From Paraburkholderia sp. PREW-6R (GTDB taxonomy: Bacteria > Pseudomonadota > Gammaproteobacteria > Burkholderiales > Burkholderiaceae), in assembly GCF_039621805.1 (NCBI RefSeq), contig NZ_CP155075.1, positions 682,001 through 746,000 on the forward strand: 64,000 bases of DNA, read 5' to 3'. Within the stretch, counting starts at the first letter, position 1, and every line of letters begins with the position of its first letter. This document shows, piece by piece, positions 1 through 8,929 of the stretch. Position numbers and translations under genes: made by a program. Under the pieces are notes generated by a model. It had not been told where the DNA came from, did no database searches, and saw only the letters and a list, made by a program, of their open reading frames with translations.

Positions 1-2
1 AG

Positions 3-530
3 CGCGTAACGAGGGCGGCTTTACCGAGTATGCATAAAGCTCGATCAGGGCTTGTCATTAATATCGGCTCGATCCTTGGCCGTGTGACGCTACCGTTCTT
101 TGCATTGTATGGAGCATCCAAGCACGCCGTAGAAGCTCTCACGGAGGGTTATCGCTACGAGGTGTCGCAGAACGGAATCGATGTAGTACTCGTTCAGCCC
201 GGCCCGTATCCGACAAAGCTTTACACCTCGATCCAACGACCGGCCGACACCGCTCGGGCGGTCAGTTACGGTGAGGTGGCTACTCTGCCGGCAGCTTTCG
301 AGGAATACCTGGGAGGAGTATTTGCCTCAGCAGAAGCGCCCGATCCGCATGAAGTGGCCATTGCAATCGCGGAATTGATCAACAAGCCAAGCGGGCAGCG
401 TGCCGCTCGCGTCGTTGTCGGCCTCGATTTTGGCGCTACAGCGGCTAACATCGCCATTGCGCCGATTCAGGCACAGCTCGTTGCAGCCATTGGTATGAGT
501 CAGCTCGATAAGGCAAAGACGACCGTCTGA
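3..530 (+). CDS. SDR-family oxidoreductase, 5' end outside window
   Basis: The reading frame is open from the window edge and stops at 530, so only the C-terminal part (about 175 residues) is present. It reads INIGSILG, then YGASKHAVEAL, which carries the YxxxK catalytic pair of classical short-chain dehydrogenases. VLVQPGPYPT follows and corresponds to the PG motif after the active site. The fold is a Rossmann-type NAD(P)-dependent oxidoreductase of the cytosol. The nucleotide-binding GxxxGxG motif must lie upstream of the window. The substrate cannot be told from this fragment. An internal ATG at 30 is not the true start, because the catalytic domain continues upstream of it. The 250 bases after the stop lead into an insertion sequence. 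Confidence 0.85.
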   Translation, partial: RVTRAALPSMHKARSGLVINIGSILGRVTLPFFALYGASKHAVEALTEGYRYEVSQNGIDVVLVQPGPYPTKLYTSIQRPADTARAVSYGEVATLPAAFEEYLGGVFASAEAPDPHEVAIAIAELINKPSGQRAARVVVGLDFGATAANIAIAPIQAQLVAAIGMSQLDKAKTTV

Positions 531-776
531 TCTTGTTACGGTGCCCGTTGAATTCTCAGTCAATCGGAGTCTGTGGATTCGCGGGCCGTTCTTCGCGAGT
601 GTTTCGACGGTGCGCGACGAGACCGAAAGTCAGTAGGGCACCCGCATTGATCGTTTGGTAACTCTGCATTGCTGCGAAACGGCAGAGCTCATAAAATAGG
701 ACGAAATGTTCGTATATCAGCCAAAAATAAGGAATGCGTATCAACTTGACATAAGTAAAGTTATCAACGTTGTGTG

Positions 777-2375
777 TGTCAGAGCTTTTTAGAAATGTCC
801 GGTTCTGGCTCATTGGAAATGTCCGGTTTTCCAACTCCGGGCTAGCTGTGGCGCATGCTGCGGCATCACAGCCAGCCCGGAGCCCGACCATGAACGGACG
901 TGGATTCATCACGATCAGCATGCATGAGCTCGAGCGCGTGAAGGTCATTGAGGCGGTCGTCCAGCATCGACTGACGACCGTACGGGCGGCTGAACGTCTG
1001 CAACTGTGTGAGCGTCAGGTCAGACGGCTGGTGCGACGCTACGAGTCCGCTGGACCGGCCGGGCTCGTGTCGGCGCGGCGTGGACAGCCCAGTAATCGTG
1101 AACTGCCGGTTGATCTGCGGGCGCGAGCCATGGCGCTGGTGCGTGAGCGCTACACGGATTTTGGGCCGACGCTGGCGTGCGAGAAGCTATGCGAGTGTCA
1201 TGGGCTCGTGCTCGCCAAGGAAACCGTGCGGCGCTGGATGCGTGAGGCCGGGTTGTGGATTCCACGCAAACAGCGGCCACCGAAGCTGCATCAGCCGAGA
1301 AACCGTCGTGCATGTCTGGGCGAGCTGGTGCAGATCGACGGCAGCGATCATCGCTGGTTCGAGGACCGCGCACCGGCCTGTACGCTGCTGGTGTTCATCG
1401 ACGATGCGACGGGCCGGTTGATGGTGCTGCACTTCACCGCGACCGAATCGACCTTCAGCTATTTCGAGGCGATACGCGCGTACCTTGAGCAGCATGGCAA
1501 GCCGGTCGCGCTTTACAGCGACAAGGCCAGCGTGTTTCACTGCAACAGCCATTCGGTTACGCCTGGCAAGGGCGTGACGCAGTTTGGCAGGGCGCTGTAT
1601 GAGCTGAATGTAGATACGTTCTGCGCCAACAGCAGTCAGGCGAAGGGCCGTGTCGAGAGGGCCAACCTGACGTTGCAGGATCGTCTGGTGAAGGAACTGC
1701 GGCTACGCGGCATCAGCACGAAGGAAGCTGCCAATGCTTACGCGCCCCACTTCATCGCTGACTTTAACGGCCGGTTTGGCAAGGTGCCGCGCAGCACGTT
1801 CGATGCACACCGGCCGCTGCGGGCGGATGACGATCTTGATCTGATCCTGACGGTTCGTGTGCCGCGGCGCGTGTCGAAAGTGTTGACGGTGCAATACGAC
1901 CGTGTGATCTATCTGCTTGAAGATACGCCAGCGAACCGCAGCCTGATTCACGGGTATCTGGATGTGTTCGAGTATCCGGACGGACGTATCGAAATCCGGG
2001 TGAATGGTGCTGCCCTGCCCTATGTGCCTTATGACAGGCTCTCGGAGATCGATCAGGCTGCAGTGGTCGATAACAAGCGGCTTGGACACACGTTACAGAT
2101 GGCGCAGTTGATCCAGGCGCAGCGCGATGACAGGCGGGCGTCGGGAGCTCCATCAAGGACCAATCAGGGTGAGGCTCCACGGTCGAAGGAGCGCAAGGTG
2201 GGTACCCGCAAGCAGCGCGAGTTGACCCGGGAGCAGTTGAATGAAGCGATTCTTGGAACTGCCGGAGCGCGGGTTGGCTCGGTGCTTAAAAGCCCTCTAA
2301 CATAAAGATTTCTGAACCACAAAATCGGACATTTCTAAAAAGTCCAAACCCGGACATTTCAATCTGGCCTCGACA
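777..2375 (+). mobile_element. IS1202/ISNCY-like insertion sequence, apparently complete
   Basis: A 1.6 kb element carrying one transposase gene. Both tips begin TGTC when read inward and reach GAAATGTCCGG at the same distance (bases 777-802 and the complement of 2350-2375). By eye the tips share about 18 of 26 positions. Each end also has a second internal copy of the GAAATGTCCG core (near 815-825 on the left; complement of 2326-2336 on the right), as if each end holds two transposase binding sites. I did not find a convincing target duplication. The family assignment comes from the transposase. The exact outer boundaries are inferred from the matching tips. Confidence 0.7.
890..2305 (+). 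CDS. ISNCY/IS1202-family DDE transposase
   Basis: Catalyses transposition of the surrounding element. The N-terminus is a helix-turn-helix region (about residues 10-60; AAERLQLCERQVRRLVRR). An rve-type integrase core follows, with candidate catalytic residues in QIDGSDHRWF, in YSDKASVFH and in KGRVERANLTLQDR, the usual D-D-E order. The C-terminus is basic. I chose ATG 890 because upstream in-frame codons run into the terminal inverted repeat; ATG 920 is an alternative. The frame is uninterrupted, so the enzyme may be active. The length (471 residues) suits the family. Confidence 0.88.
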   Translation: MNGRGFITISMHELERVKVIEAVVQHRLTTVRAAERLQLCERQVRRLVRRYESAGPAGLVSARRGQPSNRELPVDLRARAMALVRERYTDFGPTLACEKLCECHGLVLAKETVRRWMREAGLWIPRKQRPPKLHQPRNRRACLGELVQIDGSDHRWFEDRAPACTLLVFIDDATGRLMVLHFTATESTFSYFEAIRAYLEQHGKPVALYSDKASVFHCNSHSVTPGKGVTQFGRALYELNVDTFCANSSQAKGRVERANLTLQDRLVKELRLRGISTKEAANAYAPHFIADFNGRFGKVPRSTFDAHRPLRADDDLDLILTVRVPRRVSKVLTVQYDRVIYLLEDTPANRSLIHGYLDVFEYPDGRIEIRVNGAALPYVPYDRLSEIDQAAVVDNKRLGHTLQMAQLIQAQRDDRRASGAPSRTNQGEAPRSKERKVGTRKQRELTREQLNEAILGTAGARVGSVLKSPLT

Positions 2376-2489
2376 TTGGTTGTTAGTCCAAAGCTGTAAT
2401 GTCGTACGTGGGGCGACGATGTGTTTTCCCGAAACAGGGAACTCGGGCATCAGTCGACACACCCTCACGCAGCCACTACCCGTTCACTT

Positions 2490-2619
2490 AAGAACCGCCA
2501 GCCGAGAAATATCCAGTGCACCGACCGGGCAGCCATCGGCCCAGAACGCCTCTGGCCGGCGGTCCGTTACATGCACTGATAATCGGATGACAACATCGCA
2601 GCCTGCGGCCTGCCACGTT
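2490..2619 (-). other. Unassigned open stretch between the LysR remnant and the IS
   Basis: After the LysR homology ends, a second leftward frame is open for about 45 codons to a TGA near 2488 (it contains AAGCDVVIRLSVHVTDRRP). I do not recognise it. It could be the tail of another disrupted gene joined to the LysR fragment by deletion. Codon use is ordinary, so it may also be chance in GC-rich DNA. Confidence 0.25.
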
Positions 2620-2852
2620 TCCTTGATCGAGATCGCGCAACACAGAGCGCACGTACGCCGAGAACGTCTTACCGGGCGCAGTCAGCGCGACGCCGCGCGG
2701 CTGTCGCACAAAGAGCGCAAGTCCGAGTTCATGTTCCAGTTCCTGAATCTGCTGGGACAGCGGCGGCTGCGAGGTATGCTGCCGCGCGGCGGCGCGCGTC
2801 AACTGGCCCTCTTCGGCGATGGCCAGAAATAGCGCAGGTGCCTGAGGTGCAT
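2620..2852 (-). pseudogene. LysR-family regulator remnant, frameshifted and truncated
   Basis: Reading leftward from an ATG at 2852, the first nine codons give MHLRHLRYF, the classic LysR start. The reading frame then breaks. One missing base would restore LAIAEEGQLTRAAARQ, and the rest of the winged helix-turn-helix follows to LDQG near 2620. The effector-binding domain (about 200 residues) is absent. Downstream sequence is unrelated and leads to the right end of the insertion sequence. The gene faces away from the alpha/beta-hydrolase remnant at 3085, the usual layout of a LysR regulator and its target. It is non-functional on two counts. Confidence 0.75.
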
Positions 2853-3084
2853 GGCCGAACAATCCCTCCGCGCTATATGTGAAAAATATGGCAACTGCGG
2901 CTGACATGTATTTTACATTGGCCGCGTCAGCACGTAATCTGCATGTAAAAGCAGCACACACAAGGAGACATATGCAATCCGTCCTTCATGGCGTCATGCC
3001 CTGCGCCGGCGCGAAACCCTTAAGCCCGTCCCATGTGCGGCGCGCGGTGCTCGCATCTGGCAACGGCAACGGCAACGGCCTCGA

Positions 3085-3552
3085 GTGTACTTCGACGCGT
3101 TACGGCCGCAGCCTGATGGCACGGCGCGCGAGATGGACGGCGCAACATGTCCCGGCTTCAACGAGTGGAAGTAAGCATCGACAAGCTGCCTTGCTATGCG
3201 CAGGCAGTCGATCCACATGCGCTCGAACAACGTTACATGGATCACGACGTGAGCTATCTGCCCGGCACGCTCGGCAACGATCCGCAGCATCCGGCGCTCG
3301 ATCGCTCGTGCGCAGCGCTGGCGCAAGGTCCGCAGCGGCTTGCGCGTGGCCGCGCGTATTACGCGTATCTGCGCGCGCGGCATCCGCAGATGCGGTATCG
3401 GTTGCACGAAGTGCCGGGCGCGGCGCATGGCGGTGACGCGATGTTCGTGTCGGAAGAAAGCGTGCGCGTACTGTTCGGCGCGCAGGCGCGGCTCGTGGAG
3501 AGCGCAGCATCCGGCGCGAATGCGAATGCGAATGGGCGGCGCGAACGAATAG
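3085..3552 (+). pseudogene. Alpha/beta-hydrolase C-terminal remnant, frameshifted
   Basis: Frame 1 from 3085 reads VYFDALRPQPDGTARE and continues through DGATCPGFNEWK to a TAA at 3172. The homology then jumps to another frame at IDKLPCYAQAV. It goes on with YMDHDVSYLPGTLGND, LDRSCAALAQGP and a HEVPGAAHGG stretch that looks like the catalytic-histidine loop. This is the C-terminal half of a secreted-type alpha/beta hydrolase with a short deletion at the frame switch. No catalytic serine region or start is left. The second frame has no stop before the tannase start at 3624. Short (GGCAAC)3 and (GCGAAT)3 repeats lie at its edges (near 3060 and 3515). Confidence 0.6.
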
Positions 3553-3623
3553 CACCGCCATTTGACAGGCGCCGGGCCTCGATCCGGCGCACGAAAATCA
3601 GTCCATCACGAAAGGAGACGACG

Positions 3624-5300
3624 ATGACCGACAGACCGCTGGGGTGGGCGCTCGCCCTCTGTTTTTGCATCAGCGCATGTGGCGGGAATGGAGGTTCCGC
3701 GCCATCGGCAACATCGACACCCTCGACACCCTCGCCCCCCGCCACTCAGCCGACGGCAGCGGCACAGTGCTCCGCGCTGAGCGGCATGTCGATCCCTGCA
3801 TCTTCGATCGGCGAGCCGACGAGTGGCGCGAGCGTCGCGAGCGCGACGCTCGTCGAAACGGGCGGCGAATACTGTCAGGTCAACGGCGCGATTGCGCCCG
3901 TCGATCCGACGGCGCCACCCATCAACTTTCAGGTGAACCTGCCGACCAACTGGAATCACAAGGCGCTGCACTACGGCGGTGGCGGCTTCGACGGCACGCT
4001 CATTACGGGCGTCGATCCCCTCGACATGGCGCCGACGGGCACGGCGACGCCGCTCGCCAGCGGCTACGCAACCTTCGGCGACGATTCGGGCCATCAGAGT
4101 TCAAGCATCACCGACGGCAAGTTCGCGGCCAACGACGAATCGCTCGCCAACTACGGCGGCCTGAGCCTGAAGAAAACGCATGACGTTGCGATGGTGCTGA
4201 TCAAACAGCGCTACGCGAGCGCGCCTGCCAAAACCTATTTCTTCGGCAGTTCGACGGGCGGCCGTGATGGCCTGAGCGAGGCGCAGCGCTGGCCCGCCGA
4301 CTACGACGGCATCGTCGTCAACCGGCCGGCGCTGAACTACACGGGGCTGCGCCTGAGCAATGTCGTGCTCGGCCGCGCGCTCTATCTGAACAACGGCGCG
4401 GGATGGCTCGACGTCGCGAAAACGGTGATGCTGCAAAACGCCATCATGAACGCGTGCGATACGCTCGATGGCGTCGCGGACGGCATCATTTCGAATGTTG
4501 CCGCATGCAAGGCGCAGTCGGCGACGGTGCTGGCGTCGGTGCGCTGTGCGGGCGGCGCCGATACGGGGGATACGTGTCTCTCGGATGCGCAGATCGCGAC
4601 CGTGCAGACCATCGCTGCGCCGTTGCAATTGCCGTATCCGATCGCGAACGGCGTGACGACTTACGCGGGCTATAACATCCTCGCAGGCTCGGTATTCGCG
4701 GGACCGTACACCACGCGCAATTTCGGCAAGTCGAAAACGCCGGCGAATCCGGCGGGCAAGAACGACGCGAACCAGTGGGTGACGGGCGATCAGTGGGTGA
4801 AGTATTTCATCACGCGCGTATCGACGTTCGATTCGTTGACGTTCGATCCGTTGAATCCCGGCGCGTATCAGTCGCGTGTGCAAGCGGTGTCGGCGCTGAC
4901 GGATGCGACGAGCACCGACCTGAGCGCATTCCTCGCGCGAGGCGGCAAACTCATCATGACGCACGGTCTCGCCGACGAAATCGTCAGCACCGATTCGAGC
5001 ACGGACTACTACAACGGGCTCGTGCAACGCTTTGGCCAGAGTACCGTCGATGGCTTCGTGCGCTTCTATCTGATGCCGGGTGTCGGACACGGAACGGGGC
5101 CGTTTCATCCCGCGATCGATTCGCTGTCGGCGCTGGATCAGTGGGTGCAGAGCGGCGTCGCGCCGGAGACGCTGTCGATGAGCGACCTCAACACGGCGAC
5201 GCTGGGGCGCACGCGTCCGCTTTGCCGCTATCCATTGTGGCCGCGCTACACGGGCGGCGACGTAAATGCGGCGTCGAGCTACGCGTGCGGGAACACGTGA
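3624..5300 (+). CDS. Tannase/feruloyl-esterase family lipoprotein lacking the CS-D-HC cysteines
   Basis: Family members hydrolyse esters of gallic or ferulic acid. The start is ATG 3624 with AAAGGAG just upstream. Residues 1-19 form a lipoprotein signal (ISAC lipobox, Cys19), followed by a Thr/Pro/Ser/Ala-rich tether, so the enzyme is probably anchored in the outer membrane. The catalytic triad appears to be Ser210 in FFGSSTGGRDG, Asp451 in GLADEIV and His489 in PGVGHGTGP. In the characterised family a cysteine precedes the serine and another follows the histidine, and the two form a disulfide. Here they are Ser209 and Gly490. The length of 558 residues is normal. It follows a decayed hydrolase and precedes a broken MHS permease, so its original partners are lost. 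Confidence 0.85.
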   Translation: MTDRPLGWALALCFCISACGGNGGSAPSATSTPSTPSPPATQPTAAAQCSALSGMSIPASSIGEPTSGASVASATLVETGGEYCQVNGAIAPVDPTAPPINFQVNLPTNWNHKALHYGGGGFDGTLITGVDPLDMAPTGTATPLASGYATFGDDSGHQSSSITDGKFAANDESLANYGGLSLKKTHDVAMVLIKQRYASAPAKTYFFGSSTGGRDGLSEAQRWPADYDGIVVNRPALNYTGLRLSNVVLGRALYLNNGAGWLDVAKTVMLQNAIMNACDTLDGVADGIISNVAACKAQSATVLASVRCAGGADTGDTCLSDAQIATVQTIAAPLQLPYPIANGVTTYAGYNILAGSVFAGPYTTRNFGKSKTPANPAGKNDANQWVTGDQWVKYFITRVSTFDSLTFDPLNPGAYQSRVQAVSALTDATSTDLSAFLARGGKLIMTHGLADEIVSTDSSTDYYNGLVQRFGQSTVDGFVRFYLMPGVGHGTGPFHPAIDSLSALDQWVQSGVAPETLSMSDLNTATLGRTRPLCRYPLWPRYTGGDVNAASSYACGNT

Positions 5301-5312
5301 TGGACTGTCCGT

Positions 5313-6183
5313 AGTGCACAGGCAAGACGCCGGTTTGCACACGGACAAGTCGGATGGCGGGTCAAAAACGATACTGCAGCCCTCAGAGCGAATATGCGAG
5401 GTTTCCGAGTCCATACCCGATCCGAGGCCTGCCCGTGCGCGCCGGCCCTATGTGCTCATCTCCGCGTTCCTCGGAACGGCCATTGAACAGTACGATTTCC
5501 TGTCGTACGGCACCGCGTCGGCGCTCGTTTTCAACCAGCTATTTTTCCCGTACCTCGATCCGCTCGGCACGATTGCGTCGCTCGGCACCTATGTCGTGGG
5601 GTATGTTGCGCGCGGCGCAGGCGCGCTGATCTGCGGGCACTTCGGTGACCGCATCGGCCGCAAGATGCTGCTGATGGTGACGCTCCTGGTCATGAGCATC
5701 GCGTCGACGCTGGCCGGTTGCCTGCCGACATACGCGTCGATCGGCACCTGGGCGCTCATTCTGCTGACGACGCTGCGCGTGCTGCAGGGCTTTGCGATCG
5801 GCGCCGAGCAGAGCGGGGCGATCGTGCTGGGTATCGAGAGCGCGCCTGCGCCTCGGCGCGGACTCTATGGAAGCTGGAGCGATTCGGGCAGTTACGGCGA
5901 CGTGCCGCTATCGACGGGCGCGTTGCCGCTGACTTCGCTTTTACCCGAACCTGCGTTTCTCTCGTGGGGGTGGCGCGTATCGATGTGCTTCGCGCCCACG
6001 CTGACGCACCGATCGCGCTCCACCCGGGCTGACGGCGTGCTGTTCATCGCCACGGCGACAGGCGAACCCGTGATGCCTGTGACGCTCAGGCAGTGCGTCC
6101 GGGCTGCCGTGCGTGCTGTCGGCGCGGCGGCCGACGACGAAAGCCCTCGCCCCTTCGCGGCACGTACGGTCGCCGGCATCTGA
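5313..6183 (+). pseudogene. MHS-type major facilitator permease, N-terminal half only
   Basis: The frame contains FLGTAIEQYDFLSYGTASA, then GHFGDRIGRKML (the conserved loop 2-3 motif) and RVLQGFAIGAEQSGA. These are hallmarks of metabolite:H+ symporters with 12 membrane spans. Homology stops after AFLSWGWRV near 5985, just where the central loop of MHS proteins begins. The rest is non-membrane sequence in all frames, so about half the protein is missing. No good ATG with a ribosome site is visible; GTG 5313 is the nearest in-frame start. It was probably the uptake partner of the upstream tannase. Confidence 0.65.
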
Positions 6184-6524
6184 TCGAAGGCAAGACCAAA
6201 AAACAGGTGAGCAAGCTGCTGATCTGTCCAGCCACCGGACGGTCACCCGGTTGCACGAAGCCATCCCTGTCACCGATAACACAAGCGCAGCCAACGGATT
6301 AGCAACGCTTCCATTAGGGACGGTCTGCACCCGCTAGCAAATGAACAACGACAAGAGACCTGGTCACGTCTGCCAAGCCGTCGGCACCGATTGCACCTTT
6401 TGGTTTAAACCGCCGCATTGGCGTTGCTCCAGGCCCAAGACGATGGATGTCCCGGTCCGGGAACCAAACCCGGCCTATCTGAAAGTCAGATACCCGCGCG
6501 ATCGCTTATTCTCTCGCTGGCCAT
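6184..6524. other. Gap with two stem-loops downstream of gntP
   Basis: No gene is recognised here. On the gntP side there are two adjacent hairpins: CCGGG (6457-6461) with CCCGG (6469-6473), and a perfect 7-bp stem TATCTGA (6476-6482) with TCAGATA (6486-6492) around a 3-base loop. They lie about 35 bases after the gntP stop, so they could end that transcript. There is no T-tract, which weakens the terminator reading. Confidence 0.35.
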
Positions 6525-7910
6525 TTAATGGACGTGAAAGACTGCGTTGAAAATCAGCGCCATCACCAGCCCGACCACGGCCACGATCGATTGCACCACC
6601 GATATCGTCTTGGTGGCTTCGCCCATCGTCATGCCGAACGACTCCTTGACCATCCAGAAGCCGGCATGATTCGCATAGTTGAAGAACAGCGAACCGCAGC
6701 CGATGGACAAGGCCAGTAACGGCAGGTTGAGGCTCGGATCGGCACCGGCCAGCGGAGCCAGCAAACCTGCCGCGCCGACGATGCCCACCGTGGCCGATCC
6801 GGTGGAGACGGACAGCAACATAGCGATCAGCCATCCAAGAATCAGCGGCGGGAAGGCGATATGCTGCGTCAGATGCACGATCGCTTCGCCTACTTTCGCA
6901 CTAGTCAGCATCTCCTGGAATGCGCCGCCTCCAGCGATGATCATGATGATAGAGGCAATCGGCTTGAGACTGTTGCCGAGCGCGTGGCGCAGCTTCTCGG
7001 CATCGCCCCCGCGGGAGAGTACCAACGCCACGACAGCGAACAGCACGCCGAGCAGCATGGCGATCAGCGGATTGCCGAGGAAGCTCGCCACATGCAGCAT
7101 CCGTGCGTCCTTCGGCAAAATCATTTCCGCAATGGCATGAACCAGCATCAGAATGGCGGGCAGCAAAGCCGCCAGCACGCCGAGACTGACGCTCGGCCGC
7201 CGGCTATCGCCGGATTGTTCGACGACGGTGAACTGGTCGAGCAACGCCTGATCGGGCTTCGTGCTCATGCGCGGCGAAATGAATGCGCCATAGAGCGGGC
7301 CACCCAGAATCATCGCCGGAATGGCCGCGACGAAGCCGTACAACATGGTCGGACCCACCGACGTTTTGAGCGTGGCAATCGCAGTCAAGGGTCCGGGATG
7401 AGGCGGCACCATGCCGTGCATCGCAGCAAGCGCAGAAATCACGGGCACGCCGACATACACATAAGCCGAGCCCTTGAAGCGTGTGTGACTTTCCAGCTTG
7501 CGGGCAACGCTGAAAATTAGCGGAAGCATGACGACCAGCCCTACTTCGAAGAACATCGGAATACCGACGACGAACGCCACCACCGTCATCGCCCACGGAA
7601 TCATCCGGTCCGAAGCGCGCTTCAGAATGGCCTCGGCAATCTGCTCGGTGATACCCGCATCCGCGAGGATCTTGCCGAGCATCGCACCGAGCGCGATGAC
7701 GACGCCCACCGCGCCCAATGTTTTGCCTGCGCCGTTTATCAGGTGCTTGACGATGCTCCCCGGCTCCATGCCGGTCGCGAATCCCACGCCAACGGAAACG
7801 ACTAGCAAAGCGAGAAGCGGATGCATCTTGATGCGCGAGACGATGAGCGCGACGAGCACCAAAACGCTGACTAGCGCGGTCAGCAACAAATCAATATCTA
7901 GACTGGTCAT
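6525..7910 (-). CDS. GntP-family gluconate/sugar-acid:H+ symporter
   Basis: An inner-membrane permease of 461 residues, the normal length for the GntP family. It consists almost entirely of hydrophobic helices: an N-terminal pair around residues 8-48, GVVIALGAMLGKILADAG, and the polar-gated GIPMFFEVGLVVMLPL segment typical of GntT/GntP. Family members import gluconate and related aldonic or dicarboxylic acids with protons. It is the last gene of a leftward set with a lactonase-like amidohydrolase, an MFS permease and a GntR regulator, which supports a sugar-acid or lactone substrate. The ribosome site before ATG 7910 is weak. Confidence 0.88.
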   Translation of the reverse strand: MTSLDIDLLLTALVSVLVLVALIVSRIKMHPLLALLVVSVGVGFATGMEPGSIVKHLINGAGKTLGAVGVVIALGAMLGKILADAGITEQIAEAILKRASDRMIPWAMTVVAFVVGIPMFFEVGLVVMLPLIFSVARKLESHTRFKGSAYVYVGVPVISALAAMHGMVPPHPGPLTAIATLKTSVGPTMLYGFVAAIPAMILGGPLYGAFISPRMSTKPDQALLDQFTVVEQSGDSRRPSVSLGVLAALLPAILMLVHAIAEMILPKDARMLHVASFLGNPLIAMLLGVLFAVVALVLSRGGDAEKLRHALGNSLKPIASIIMIIAGGGAFQEMLTSAKVGEAIVHLTQHIAFPPLILGWLIAMLLSVSTGSATVGIVGAAGLLAPLAGADPSLNLPLLALSIGCGSLFFNYANHAGFWMVKESFGMTMGEATKTISVVQSIVAVVGLVMALIFNAVFHVH

Positions 7911-8016
7911 GGAATGTATCTTTGGTTTGAAGTGCCTGGCCGAGCATATTTGTCAATCAACCTCGTTGGGCAAGGAAAGCACGGTTCGGTGGGCTTCAGT
8001 TGCCATCGCGATTTGA

Positions 8017-8880
8017 TCAACGAGTTCCCGCTTGCTTATCGAACATATAGAAGCTCGCAGGAGTCTGCGCGAACACAATGCTGCGCTCGTTCTCGTCTGG
8101 AAGCAGCGCACGCAACAGCTCCAGCGATCTCGTGAACTGCTCCGCTGTCTCATACTGCGTATGCGGCCAGTCGCTGCCCCACATGAGGCGCTGCACGCCG
8201 AAAGCTTCCTTCAAAAGATGGAATGCGTGACGCGTCCCATCGTCACTCGTGCCGCTGCCCGTCCAGTTCCGATATGCGCCGGACACTTTGACCCACACCC
8301 GCTTCGTTCGCGCCAGTTCGAGTAGATGACGAAAGCCCGGGTCATTCGCACCGAGGGCAGGATCGGGCCTGCCGAAATGATCGACAACGACGTTCACCTG
8401 CGCCTCCAGAAGCGGCGCGACGATGCGCTGCAGTCTTGCCGCTTGCGCGTGAACCTCGACGTGCCATCCAAATTCACGAACATGAGCGAGCGTGCGCGCG
8501 CTCAGCCAATGATCGAGCGGCTGATCGGCATGTCCGATCAGGTTCAGCCGGATTCCCACGACGCCCGCATCGAACATGTCGGCCAGCGTAGCTGGCTCGC
8601 AATCGCGCGCGATCACGGCCACGCCGCGCAGTCTGTCGGGCGCGCTTCGCAAGGCATCGAGCAGATAGCCGCAGTTGGTGCCAAGAAAGCTGGGCTGCAC
8701 GAGGACGCCGCGTGCGATCCCGTGCGCGTCGAGCTGCGCGAAGTACGCATCCAGCGGTGCGTCGTAATCCGGCGCATAGCGGCGGTGCTCGGCGAGCGGA
8801 AGACCGCGAATGAACACATGCGCGTGCGTATCGATCGAGGCGATCTCGCGGTTCGCGCCTGTTAGCGTCGCAGAAAGCAC
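8017..8880 (-). CDS. Amidohydrolase_2 family TIM-barrel hydrolase (lactonase-like)
   Basis: A cytosolic metal-dependent hydrolase of the COG3618 type, which includes 2-pyrone-4,6-dicarboxylate lactonase, fuconolactonase and galactarolactone isomerase. The sequence shows the strand-1 DTHAHVF motif, QPSFLGTNC, a middle VVDHFGRPDP segment and the C-terminal WGSDWPHTQYE block that ends the barrel. I favour GTG 8880 as start because GGAG lies eight bases before it. An ATG at 8985 would overlap the upstream permease gene by about 55 bases. With a GntP permease after it and a GntR regulator in the set, a sugar-acid lactone is a plausible substrate, but specificity is not visible. Confidence 0.82.
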   Translation of the reverse strand: MLSATLTGANREIASIDTHAHVFIRGLPLAEHRRYAPDYDAPLDAYFAQLDAHGIARGVLVQPSFLGTNCGYLLDALRSAPDRLRGVAVIARDCEPATLADMFDAGVVGIRLNLIGHADQPLDHWLSARTLAHVREFGWHVEVHAQAARLQRIVAPLLEAQVNVVVDHFGRPDPALGANDPGFRHLLELARTKRVWVKVSGAYRNWTGSGTSDDGTRHAFHLLKEAFGVQRLMWGSDWPHTQYETAEQFTRSLELLRALLPDENERSIVFAQTPASFYMFDKQAGTR

Positions 8881-8929
8881 GAATGTTTCTCCATCAATGT
8901 TCTCGCCTTTATGCAAGTTATGCGCATCG

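Noticed and set aside
770..889. Transposase start at 770
   Set aside because: The frame would read through the terminal inverted repeat. ATG 890 gives a normal transposase.
3147..3623. N-terminal extension of the tannase to base 3147
   Set aside because: This stretch is the remnant of an alpha/beta-hydrolase that happens to lack a stop. The signal peptide and ribosome site place the tannase start at 3624.
4101..5414. 437-codon open frame on the - strand opposite the tannase gene
   Set aside because: A shadow of the tannase coding sequence, with no recognisable motif.
6451..6492. Possible tRNA or structured RNA
   Set aside because: The two hairpins do not form a cloverleaf, and no T-loop or CCA-type end is seen; an untranslated terminator-like structure is simpler.
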